From NCBI GenBank assembly GCA_015061565.1, contig SUWI01000025.1, forward strand, positions 1-33,914: DNA of 33,914 bases, written 5' to 3'. The position numbers and the translations under genes are program-made. The notes below the pieces were generated by a model, which did not search any database, had not been told where the DNA came from, and saw only the letters and a list, made by a program, of their open reading frames with translations. This document shows positions 15,929 to 22,886 of the stretch, piece after piece. The stretch's first letter is position 1, and each line of letters begins with the position of its first letter. Source of the stretch: Lentisphaerota bacterium (lineage in GTDB: Bacteria > Verrucomicrobiota > Lentisphaeria > Victivallales > UBA1829).

Positions 15929-16609
15929 TTACTTCTTGATCGGTTCGGCTTTGGGAGCTGCCGCCGGAGCTTTCTTGTTGTCGCAGCAGTCCATCATGCC
16001 GCCTTTGGCTCCGTGTTCGCATCCGCCCATCTTGCCTTTGGCTCCATGGTCGCATCCGCCCATCTTGCCGCCTTTGGCACCGTGGTCGCAACCGCCCATT
16101 TTGCCGCCTTTGGCACCGTGGTCACAGCCGCCCATCTTGCCGCCTTTGGCACCGTGTTCGCAGCCGCCCATCTTGCCGCCTTTGCCGCCGTGGCTGCATC
16201 CACCCATCTTGGCAACTTTCGCACTGCCGTCCTTGTTGACCAGAATGATGATCGTCACATCATCAACCTGGATCTTGATCGGTTTAGCCATAGGCTTCAT
16301 ACCCATTCTGCCATGCATCATGCCGCCTTTGCCGCCGTGTTCACAGCCGCCCATCTTGCCTTTGGCGCCGTGGCTGCATCCACCCATCTTGCCTTTGGCG
16401 CCGTGGCTGCATCCACCCATCTTGCCTTTGGCGCCGTGGCTGCAACCGCCTTTCATACCGGCTTTGGCAGGGGCGCTTTTCATCGCCATCGGTTTGACTG
16501 CAGCCTCATCATCTTTTTTCGAATCTGCAACGGTGGCTCCGCAAGCAATCAGTCCGATAGTGGCGACAGCTGCGGTGGTGAGGATGATCATTTTCTTCTG
16601 GAATTTCAT
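15929..16609 (-). CDS. lipoprotein with ten GGCxHG repeats, putative metal-binding
   Basis: I start at the ATG at 16609 because AAGGAG lies directly upstream; the track's ATG at 16687 adds an unlikely leader. The product is 226 aa with a lipoprotein signal peptide and lipobox LIAC (Cys23). The mature part carries two arrays of 11-12 residue units of the type GGC[SED]HGAKGGKM: four in the N-terminal block and six in the C-terminal block. Between them is a 40-residue spacer with two strand-like segments (IKIQVDDVTIIILV). A DCC motif follows the last repeat and the tail is Ala/Pro/Lys-rich. Each unit offers Cys, His and Met, and often Asp or Glu, so soft-metal or heme-iron ligation is plausible. 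I know no family name for it. It sits where its duplicated counterpart locus has a pseudopilin. Confidence 0.82.
   Translation of the reverse strand: MKFQKKMIILTTAAVATIGLIACGATVADSKKDDEAAVKPMAMKSAPAKAGMKGGCSHGAKGKMGGCSHGAKGKMGGCSHGAKGKMGGCEHGGKGGMMHGRMGMKPMAKPIKIQVDDVTIIILVNKDGSAKVAKMGGCSHGGKGGKMGGCEHGAKGGKMGGCDHGAKGGKMGGCDHGAKGGKMGGCDHGAKGKMGGCEHGAKGGMMDCCDNKKAPAAAPKAEPIKK
15995..16204 (-). repeat. tandem 33/36-base repeats (six units) inside the lipoprotein gene
   Basis: Six in-frame units of 33, 33, 36, 36, 36 and 36 bases encode the C-terminal GGCxHG array. Units differ by few bases, and the length steps correspond to presence or absence of one Gly codon. Such near-identical units are prone to copy-number change by slippage. 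Confidence 0.9.
16319..16450 (-). repeat. tandem 33-base repeats (four units) inside the lipoprotein gene
   Basis: Four in-frame 33-base units encode the N-terminal GGCxHG array. Two successive units are identical and a third differs by two bases near its end, which suggests recent expansion. Confidence 0.9.
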
Positions 16610-16687
16610 TTTTTTTCTCCTTGGGTCTGGTTTGTGACTGATTATAAATTTCAGGCCGGAAGCAAAACCTTTTTTGCACGTCAGCAT

Positions 16688-16762
16688 GATATACCCTTTC
16701 TGTTAATGCTTTGAGCGTCTTATCGACGACCTGAAACTGGGCTTATGCTCCCCAAGAGCGGA
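16688..16762 (-). promoter_or_regulatory. conserved structured leader, copy A
   Basis: This is a non-coding stretch between the terminator after the 70-aa gene and the ATG at 16687. It is conserved with 24997-25067. Shared blocks are GGGGAGCATAA, CAGGTC, GACGCTCAAAGC and ACAGAAAGGGTATAT right before the ATG. Possible stems are GCTC-loop-GAGC and CGTC-GATAA-GACG; the downstream GCTC could compete for GAGC. In copy B the same leader ends at a pseudopilin start. Here the pseudopilin has been replaced and only a MLTCKK remnant frame follows. I could not match it to a known riboswitch class. Confidence 0.45.
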
Positions 16763-16790
16763 AAATAAAAAAACTTCCGGCGCACCCGGA
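16763..16790 (-). terminator. intrinsic terminator after the 70-aa gene, copy A
   Basis: Minus-strand TCCGG-GTGCG-CCGGA forms a five-pair stem followed by AGTTTTTTTATTTT. It lies about 20 bases after the small-protein stop. The same hairpin and T-tract occur after the duplicate gene at 25120. The short stem suggests partial termination. Confidence 0.65.
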
Positions 16791-16809
16791 TAGTTGAAAT
16801 GAATTTCGG

Positions 16810-17022
16810 TTATTGCGCTCCTCCTTCTTTTTCTTCCATGTCAACAATGAAACGGTGACTGCGGCTGCATTGGATCGTGACTTCTTTCTGGCCGCGCTTC
16901 AGGATCTTGGTGTTCACTTCCAGATGTCCCGAACCGTTGTGGCTCAAAAGATTTTCAAAAGACGCCAGCAATTTCGCCTTGGCCTTTTCTTTGTCATCTT
17001 CATGCTGCAATGTCGTATTCAT
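16810..17022 (-). CDS. conserved 70-aa small protein, copy A
   Basis: I do not recognise a family. The protein begins MNTTLQHEDDKEKAKAK and has a charged helix through LLASFENLLSHNG. The rest is probably strands, with SGHLEVNTKILKRGQKEV, TIQCSRSHRF and IVDMEEKE. It has one Cys and two or three His, no signal peptide and no membrane span, so it is likely a cytoplasmic regulator, adaptor or RNA/DNA-binding protein. The first 62 residues differ from the copy at 25120 at only a few positions. It has its own promoter (TTGACA, 17118-17146), a hairpin in the 5' leader and a terminator after the stop. The ATG is supported by conservation between copies; the ribosome site is weak (GAATGAAAAA). Confidence 0.82.
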   Translation of the reverse strand: MNTTLQHEDDKEKAKAKLLASFENLLSHNGSGHLEVNTKILKRGQKEVTIQCSRSHRFIVDMEEKEGGAQ

Positions 17023-17042
17023 TTTTTCATTCGTTTTTTTAG

Positions 17043-17062
17043 AAATTAGTTTTATCTAATTT
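17043..17062 (-). promoter_or_regulatory. 5'-leader hairpin upstream of the 70-aa gene
   Basis: AAATTAG-ATAAAA-CTAATTT forms a perfect seven-pair A/T-rich stem about 20 bases before the ATG. The stem is kept unchanged in copy B (25362-25381), where one loop base differs. It may control translation of the small protein. Confidence 0.45.
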
Positions 17063-17117
17063 AAAATTCTCAAAAAAAGAAAACCCGTTTCCGAACTCGC
17101 GGATTTCCTTGTCCGGT

Positions 17118-17146
17118 AATGTATACCACGTAAAATGAAATGTCAA
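17118..17146 (-). promoter_or_regulatory. sigma70-type promoter of the 70-aa gene, copy A
   Basis: A perfect -35 TTGACA (17146-17141) and -10 TACATT (17123-17118) are 17 bases apart on the minus strand, in AT-rich sequence downstream of the lipoprotein pseudogene. The expected start is near 17110, giving a leader of about 90 bases. The same elements are preserved in copy B. Confidence 0.75.
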
Positions 17147-17304
17147 GTTAGTTTTAGCAAATTTTTTTGAAATTTTTTTCGGCAGGTATGGCGTCAGACC
17201 GTTTCCCCTCGTAACAGCGGGTCGCGCATGTGGGCGCGCGATCTCCGTATTCTCTGTCTTCTCCGTCTTCTCCGTATCAGTTCGCGGAAATCCGTGCCCG
17301 CCGC

Positions 17305-18030
17305 TTATTTGGCGGCGGTGGATTTGATCAGGATCTCTTTTTGCCAGCGTTTGCCGGCTGCATCCAGATAGAGCAGATAGAAACAGCCCTTTTCATCCAG
17401 CACGGCGGTCACCTTGATCTTCGGGAAAGCGAAAACCGCTTTCGGATCGCCGGTCGTGCGCGGACGTCCTTCTTCCGGATCGACTCCGGACTGTTCTTTC
17501 AGGGTGGAGAGCGCGATCCGGGAGATCCGGCCCTTGCGGCTCATGACCGCGCCGAAGAAGTGTTCCGGATCGTCCGGCTGGGGCACCAGCAGGCCGAAGG
17601 AATTTTCGCCGAATTCCTGATGCCAGCTGCTGCGGAAGGCCATCGCGCGGCGCTGCAGACGGCTTTCCGGAGCGGCGATCACCGTGTTGCCGGCGATCAG
17701 CAGATCGGCCGTGGTGAATCCCTCCGGCAGCGGTGTGCTTTCGATGGGCCGGAGATGGGGATCTGATTTCCGGAACAGGTCCACGGTCTTATCTCCCGAT
17801 ACGGCAAACTGTGAGCCGTCACGCGAAAAGGCCAGCACCGGCGAATGATTGGATGTCACCCATTCAAAACCTGTCTGACTGCCGTCTTTGAGCAGAGATG
17901 AAAAAACCTTGACCCGGTTGCTTTTTTCGGATTCGCGCGCAAAGACGGCATGGATCCAGCCGTCCGGATCGATATAAACTCTCCGGACGTCGGGCAGCGG
18001 CAGGACCTGTTTCTCCCGGCCGTTCCGGGA
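17305..18030 (-). pseudogene. 5'-truncated copy of the beta-propeller-like lipoprotein gene
   Basis: The reading frame from about 18030 to the stop at 17305 matches the C-terminal half of the 473-aa protein at 25618, from RNGREKQVLPLP to the end STAAK, with scattered substitutions. It has lost the signal peptide and N-terminal half. Upstream the similarity stops at the end of the chelatase gene, and the only listed start is an internal GTG (17859). The frame has no internal stop, so the truncation is either recent or the fragment is translated by read-through from the chelatase gene 2 bases away. As an isolated fragment it would lack export. Confidence 0.8.
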
Positions 18031-18032
18031 AC

Positions 18033-21000
18033 TCAGAGGGTATTCTTCTTCCGCCGGCTGCCCAGGAGGATCGCCATGGCCGCCAGGATCACGATCCCGA
18101 GAATAAATATCAATGCCGAACGGGTATTGCTCCGGTCAACGGGTTTCTTTTTGACTTCCTGCTCCTTCAGTTTTATTCCGCTCACCTTGTTCTCCGGGGC
18201 AGACCGGACCGCGGAAATTGCCTGATCGTAACTCTTCCGGTTTTCCGGATTCCGGATTTGAGTCCCGATGAAATTCCGAAGCGGGGCATTGTCGCAGACA
18301 AACCCGGAGCAGCCGGCGCCGTGATCCCGGATGAGTTCGGCATGAAGTTCGGCAAGCTGCCGGATCGTTTTCGCGTCCGCTTTCCAGAAGCCCTTGCGGA
18401 TCGTTTCCAGCATCACGGCGGTGATCTCCTCCAATGCATAAGGATTCTTTTTGTTGAAGAACTCCCGCATTCCCAGCTGATGTTTGTCGTCCACCAGGAC
18501 CTGCTTGTAATCCTCCCAGAGATGATCTTTGAGCATGTCGGGGCGAAGCGCTTCCCACGCGAAGGAATTGCGCACCGTTTTGGCGAAATTGTTGGCGGAA
18601 GTCTGCCCTTCCTTCATCATTTCCTTCAGGAATTTCGGATTCAGGATGGTGGAACGGGCTTCAACCATGGCGGCTTCGCTCAGATCCTGGATCTTGGCCC
18701 GTCCGGAATAACGCAGATCGTTGAAATAGGCATCCGCCTCCTTCCCGTTTACGGTTTTCACCGCAATGCTCAGTCCGCCCATGAACTGATAAATGTCGTC
18801 GATGGAAAGCGGACCGGACGTGCTGGAGGAACGGGACTGGACAATGGCATCGGTATTGGCCAGGGCGGCGCGGAAAGCTGCGGGCGAATGCTCGTTCCAG
18901 TATTTTTCCGTGTAAATCGTTCCCATGTTTTTGAAATAGCGTTCGGCAATCTCCGAACGGTCGTTCCAGCGTCCGGAATCCTCGACCTGAGCCCGGACGC
19001 CCGTTCCGAACCCGTTGTTGATGCTGCCGAAGATCCGGACATCGGCAAATTCCCTGGCCTGCTGCGGGGAAAGCCCTTCGCGGATCATGCGTTTCTGCGC
19101 ATCCAGGGAATTCGCTTTCACATAATTGGGGGAGTTTTCCGTCTCCGCCGCAGCGGAGGCCATCCGGACGGCACGGTCGATCAGGATCATCCGTCCGGCG
19201 GCAATGCCGCGGAACACACCGGAGGTCTGGACCGCCACATCGATGCGGGGACGGCCCAGTTTTTCCGCGGGGATCAGCCGTACGGCTTTGACCCGGCCGC
19301 GGCTGTCCCAGACCGGTTCCACACCAAGCAGGAAAAAGATTTCCGCCAAGGTGGTTCCCTGCGTCCGGACAAATTCGCCGCCCCAGAGGGAAAATGCCAC
19401 TTTGCGCGGATATTTTCCGGTGGCCTGCCGTTTGGCTTCGATCAGAGCCTCGCCCAACCGCTTGCCGACGGCGAAAGATTCCCGGGTCGGAGTGCGTTCG
19501 GGATCGATGCCGTACATGTTCCGGCCCGTCGGCACCGTATCGGGATTCAGGATCGGACTGCCCCCCATTCCGGGCGGGATATAGCCGCCCCGGAACGCAT
19601 TGACGATGGAATCCAGTTCCGCCGGTGTGGAGGCCCGTAGTGCATCCCGTGCGGCAAAGGCGCCGGGGGCCTGTGAACGGGCCGGATCGCCTTTGGCCAA
19701 CGCATCGGCGATCTGCTTCCGGACCGGGTCCAGATAGTTTCTGCTGAAGAAATGAAGATCGTCCCGCTGGGCTTCGGTCACTTTTCCCGCGGCCAGATCG
19801 GAATCGAAACGCCGGACCGCCATATCATCGACCGTCATCAGCAGTGCGGTTTCGTCCGTGGATCCTTTCGAATACGGACGGCCGAGAACATAGAGTCCGC
19901 GGGCGACTTTCTGCTCGGAGATTTCGTGCAAATGATTATGGATCCGCTCCCTTCCGGCTTCGGTCAGGGGCAGTTTCAGTTTAAGGTCCTCAATGAGATT
20001 GAGTTTCTTTGCCAGTATTTCCACGCTGCGGCGGTATTCCGCGCCGAGTTCGGGGTTGTCCGCCGTTTCCAACGAGTGGAGACATTCGTCCAGCCTCGCC
20101 AGATCGCCGGAAAGTCCCGCGCTCATGAACGGTGCGGTCAGATGGTCGATCATGGTGGCATAACTGCGCCGTTTGGCGGCAAACGCCTCCCCGATGTTGT
20201 TGACCACATACAGATAAAAATGCGGCACGGGACCGACCAGCGCTTCCGGCCAGTCGTCCTCCAGCAGACCGACCATCCTCGTCGGCGTGAATTCCAGACT
20301 GCCGTGGGTGCCGAAGTGCATCATGGCATCGGCCCGGAACACATACCGCGTCCACAGATACGCGGCCGCATAGGGATACGGCGGCGCCTTTTTGGTGCCG
20401 TGCACGATTTTGGACGCATCATCACCCACCCCGGAAAGCGGCTGGGGCAAAAGGACGACCTTGCCGAGTTTCAGCCGGCCTACGACCAGTCCCGGCTTGC
20501 CGTCCCGGACCGCTGCCATATATTTGCCGGGAACCGGGCCATATTGTTTGTCCTGATCCCGGATCAGACTTTCCGGGAAAGCGGCCTTCCGGTATTTCTG
20601 AAAATCTTCCGCCGACAGAAATTCCGTTTCCTTCCGGGCGGCGAATTTGCTGATCTCCCCTTCCGCGTATGATCCGAAATTGGCCGCTTCCCGCTGAATG
20701 GATTCGATCAGTTTCACCGGATCATCCGGCAACTCGCCGGTGTCGTAGCCTTCCGCTTTCAGTCTGCGGAGCAGGTTCAGCAGCGAATCGGCCACTTCCA
20801 TGCCGCTGGCATGCAGTGCATTCCGGCCGGGTTCCTTGTAAAAGAAGATCGCTATGCGTTTGTCAAAATTCTTTTTCCGTTTCAGTTTCAGATGATTGAC
20901 CGCCAGCTGCGCGAATTTTTCCATGCGGTCCGGAAGGGTATACAGATCCTCGATCCCCCGTTTATCCCGCTGAAGCGCGGTCAGCACCCACGGGGTGGTT

Positions 21001-21083
21001 CCGCCATCCACTTCCGGAATGACCACGCTCTGGGTAAGCATTCCGCCGATCATTCCCCGCTGGTCCGCAGTGTAAACATCCAT
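18033..21083 (-). CDS. CobN/HmuS-like chelatase, main (C-terminal) part
   Basis: The 1016-aa frame carries most of a CobN/BchH-type large chelatase subunit. Visible landmarks are GMIGGMLTQSVVIPEVDGG (residues 10-28), HFGTHGSLEF (about 256), NIGEAFAAKRRSYATMIDH, GRNMYGIDPERTP and INNGFGTGVRAQVED. It ends with a membrane helix (ALIFILGIVILAAMAILLG) and a basic tail, which is not found in classical CobN but is known for HmuS-type proteins of Bacteroidota heme loci. With the preceding 287-aa frame it makes a normal-length, doubly anchored protein whose large domain faces outward. HmuS-like proteins are tied to heme iron release; cobalt insertion is less likely because no cobalamin genes are near. 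The start at 21083 has no good ribosome site, which points to a frameshift junction or re-initiation. Confidence 0.85.
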   Translation of the reverse strand: MDVYTADQRGMIGGMLTQSVVIPEVDGGTTPWVLTALQRDKRGIEDLYTLPDRMEKFAQLAVNHLKLKRKKNFDKRIAIFFYKEPGRNALHASGMEVADSLLNLLRRLKAEGYDTGELPDDPVKLIESIQREAANFGSYAEGEISKFAARKETEFLSAEDFQKYRKAAFPESLIRDQDKQYGPVPGKYMAAVRDGKPGLVVGRLKLGKVVLLPQPLSGVGDDASKIVHGTKKAPPYPYAAAYLWTRYVFRADAMMHFGTHGSLEFTPTRMVGLLEDDWPEALVGPVPHFYLYVVNNIGEAFAAKRRSYATMIDHLTAPFMSAGLSGDLARLDECLHSLETADNPELGAEYRRSVEILAKKLNLIEDLKLKLPLTEAGRERIHNHLHEISEQKVARGLYVLGRPYSKGSTDETALLMTVDDMAVRRFDSDLAAGKVTEAQRDDLHFFSRNYLDPVRKQIADALAKGDPARSQAPGAFAARDALRASTPAELDSIVNAFRGGYIPPGMGGSPILNPDTVPTGRNMYGIDPERTPTRESFAVGKRLGEALIEAKRQATGKYPRKVAFSLWGGEFVRTQGTTLAEIFFLLGVEPVWDSRGRVKAVRLIPAEKLGRPRIDVAVQTSGVFRGIAAGRMILIDRAVRMASAAAETENSPNYVKANSLDAQKRMIREGLSPQQAREFADVRIFGSINNGFGTGVRAQVEDSGRWNDRSEIAERYFKNMGTIYTEKYWNEHSPAAFRAALANTDAIVQSRSSSTSGPLSIDDIYQFMGGLSIAVKTVNGKEADAYFNDLRYSGRAKIQDLSEAAMVEARSTILNPKFLKEMMKEGQTSANNFAKTVRNSFAWEALRPDMLKDHLWEDYKQVLVDDKHQLGMREFFNKKNPYALEEITAVMLETIRKGFWKADAKTIRQLAELHAELIRDHGAGCSGFVCDNAPLRNFIGTQIRNPENRKSYDQAISAVRSAPENKVSGIKLKEQEVKKKPVDRSNTRSALIFILGIVILAAMAILLGSRRKKNTL

Positions 21084-21097
21084 GGTCTTGTAAACTT

Positions 21098-21961
21098 TTA
21101 CCGGACAAGCAGCGGGATATTACGGTTTTTCAGGAAATCCAAAGTTTCAGTTCCGTTTTCATCCCCCAGCCGTCCGTGCGGAAAGAAAACAGCCAGATCC
21201 GGTGAGATCTCCTTCAGGAAAGCCAGCCGTCTGGCGCCGCCCGAGATCCCGACCACGTTGAGCCCGTGCGATTCCAGCGACCGGATGATGCCGGTCAGAT
21301 ATCCCGGTTCTCCGCGAGCGGATCCGCCGTCGCCGGGGACGATCAGCGCCACGGTCGGTGCTCCCGCCTTGTAACAGCCGCTTTTCTTGTAATATGCCAG
21401 ATAATCCTGATATTTCTGGAACAGCGCTTCCGGTTTCGTATGGAACAAGGCATCGGCGGGGAGAATCCTGGGCGCTTCCGGTTTGGATGCAAAAAGGCGT
21501 TTCCCGTCGATCTCATACCGCAGATAACTCCAGAGCCGGCGATAGTTTTCCCGGCTGCTGTTGGCAAAGTATCCGGCAATTTTCCGTTTATGCTCCGGAC
21601 TGACCGTGCCGAACTGACTTTCCACCCGGCTGTCCTGATGCACATACAAATGGATCCCGCGTCTTTTCAGTTCTGCAACGGCCGCTTTCTGTTTTTCGCT
21701 GACCGTCATCCCCATTCCCTGAAAAAGTACAATGTCATACTTCCGCAGCGTTTCGCCGATCCGATCATCCCATTCAACCCGGTCGACCCGGACAAACCGG
21801 TCCTGGACGGTGTCGAACATCGGCGCGGTCTTGTATCCGGAGAAGTTCACCAGCGCGATCTTCGTCGGTTTGGCTTTCAGCCAGAGGAAATATCCTTCAG
21901 CCGCCGCCAGCAGAAACAGGATCAGGACGATCCAGACTCTTTTCTTACCGATTTTCTTCAT
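21098..21961 (-). CDS. CobN/HmuS-like chelatase, N-terminal part
   Basis: The 287-aa frame starts with a basic segment and a membrane helix (VWIVLILFLLAAAEGYFLWL). It then has the N-terminal CobN alpha/beta domain with KIALVNFSGYK, KYDIVLFQGMGM, TVALIVPGDGG, HGLNVVGISGG and SPDLAVFF. It ends at NIPLLVR-TAA, exactly where CobN-family proteins continue into the next domain. Reading one base back from the GTC codon gives PVKVYKT and runs straight into the 1016-aa frame. So this is probably the front of one chelatase gene, split by a mutation, a sequencing error or a programmed -1 shift. Its ATG overlaps the DUF2149 stop (ATGA). Confidence 0.83.
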   Translation of the reverse strand: MKKIGKKRVWIVLILFLLAAAEGYFLWLKAKPTKIALVNFSGYKTAPMFDTVQDRFVRVDRVEWDDRIGETLRKYDIVLFQGMGMTVSEKQKAAVAELKRRGIHLYVHQDSRVESQFGTVSPEHKRKIAGYFANSSRENYRRLWSYLRYEIDGKRLFASKPEAPRILPADALFHTKPEALFQKYQDYLAYYKKSGCYKAGAPTVALIVPGDGGSARGEPGYLTGIIRSLESHGLNVVGISGGARRLAFLKEISPDLAVFFPHGRLGDENGTETLDFLKNRNIPLLVR

Positions 21962-22299
21962 TTATTGCTCCCTTCCGGCACATAGATGATCTCCCCGTTT
22001 TCCAGCCGGTAGGCGATGCCGACCCTTTCGCCTTTTCCGCTCCCGCTGGTTTTTTCGCTTTTGTAACGGGTGATTTTGTTTTCCTTTTTCACGATGATCT
22101 CCATATCCGGTTTCCCGGCATTTTTGACGTAAGTGACATCTTTTGCAGTCAGGAATTCCGTCATCCGGGAATGGATCACAAACGCAACCATCAGCGCCAC
22201 CGCAAACACCATTGCCGCATCGAACAGATTGACCAGATTCGCCATCGGGTCGGCCTCGTCCGGGGTCCGGAAACTCCCGTAACGTCCGCGCCGGCTCAT
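21958..22299 (-). CDS. DUF2149 family membrane protein (HmuV-like)
   Basis: I start at the ATG at 22299 (MSRRGRYGSF), which overlaps the channel gene stop by ATGA and has AAAGGGA upstream; the track's longer frame runs inside the channel gene. The 113-aa product has the family core DPMANLVNLFDAAMVFAVALMVAF, a single membrane helix preceded by a conserved DP-NLFD segment. An outward domain with charged strands (MEIIVKKENKITRYKSEK) and YVPEG at the end follows. The layout is like ExbD/TolR. DUF2149 genes commonly accompany MotA/TolQ/ExbB channels and CobN-like proteins, as here. It probably pairs with the channel to couple the proton motive force to the chelatase. Confidence 0.85.
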   Translation of the reverse strand: MSRRGRYGSFRTPDEADPMANLVNLFDAAMVFAVALMVAFVIHSRMTEFLTAKDVTYVKNAGKPDMEIIVKKENKITRYKSEKTSGSGKGERVGIAYRLENGEIIYVPEGSNK

Positions 22300-22886
22300 G
22301 ATTTTTTCCCTTTCAGCTGACGGTCCAGCACGTAATAAAGATTGGAGATCTCTTCCGAGTACCAGTGTTTTTTGACCGACGACACCAGCAGGGCGATCCC
22401 GGCGGAAACGCATCCGACCACGGTCGTGGCAAACGCGATCTGCATGTTGTATGCCATGTTTGCTATGTTGCCGGAGGCCAGACCCGCCAGTGCCGGACCC
22501 ATCGGGATCAGCGTGCCCATCAGACCCAGCATCGGCGCGGTCTTCGCCAGAAAACGCGAACGGTCCAGACTGCGTTCATATTCCTGCTGATATTCCGAAA
22601 TCCGTTTTTCGCATTCGAGTTCATCCCAGTGCAGTTCGATCAATTCCGCCACCTGTTCGGCAAAGATCCCCTGATCCTTCAGCTCATCGGCGCGGAGTTC
22701 TTCCCCCGCACGAATTTTCCCGAGCAGAACATTGCGCCGGCGCCTCTCCTGCAGCAGAGTCAGATACGTTGTGCAGAATCCCCCCAGCGAAATCAATGCG
22801 GCGGTCAGCGCCGCCAGCAGCAGCACGATCACCGGCAGCAGCAGACTGTTCGAGATCCAGTTCAGAATTTGAGTCACCATGAACAT
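22296..22886 (-). CDS. MotA/TolQ/ExbB family proton channel (HmuU-like)
   Basis: The 196-aa protein has an N-terminal membrane helix (about residues 15-38), a long charged cytoplasmic helical region (LLQERRRRNVLLGKIRAGEE onward) and two further helices. The helices hold the family signature AKTAPMLGLMGTLIPMGPAL and ATTVVGCVSAGIALLV. This is the TolQ/ExbB proton-channel fold, which in other systems drives TonB or TolA. No TonB or TonB-dependent receptor lies in the window, so the partner is probably the DUF2149 protein and the CobN-like protein. The start at 22886 has an excellent GGAGGAAG site and overlaps the end of the upstream membrane gene by 13 bases. Confidence 0.9.
   Translation of the reverse strand: MFMVTQILNWISNSLLLPVIVLLLAALTAALISLGGFCTTYLTLLQERRRRNVLLGKIRAGEELRADELKDQGIFAEQVAELIELHWDELECEKRISEYQQEYERSLDRSRFLAKTAPMLGLMGTLIPMGPALAGLASGNIANMAYNMQIAFATTVVGCVSAGIALLVSSVKKHWYSEEISNLYYVLDRQLKGKKS

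Larger units (their letters stand above)
16688..18030 (-). repeat. 1.3-kb duplicated block, copy A
   Basis: This block is a direct, same-orientation duplicate of 24997-26335. It contains, in order, the 3' part of a lipoprotein gene, a hairpin TCGCGC-N8-GCGCGA (17222-17241), a promoter, a small-protein gene, a terminator and a structured leader. Similarity ends on one side at the ATG 16687/24996 and on the other at about 18030, just outside the chelatase stop codon. Copy A has one extra 9-base GGAGAAGAC unit near 17262-17280. Confidence 0.88.

Noticed and set aside
15995-16450. CRISPR-like array
   Set aside because: The units are contiguous 33/36-base coding repeats with no unique spacers and no cas genes.
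15881-16714. Long plus-strand ORFs (277 and 233 aa) opposite the repeat lipoprotein
   Set aside because: They arise because the repeat DNA has no stops in several frames. The minus-strand frame has a lipoprotein signal, an AAGGAG site and a coherent repeat protein.
16688-16762. GEMM-type (c-di-GMP) or cobalamin riboswitch
   Set aside because: The GACGC and AAAGC words resemble part of the GEMM-I core, but the required GGGCAAACC block is absent, and no cobalamin-box sequence is present. I keep it as an unclassified leader.
18258-19640. 460-aa plus-strand ORF opposite the CobN-like gene
   Set aside because: Opposite-strand shadow in GC-rich coding DNA; the minus strand carries clear CobN motifs in this interval.
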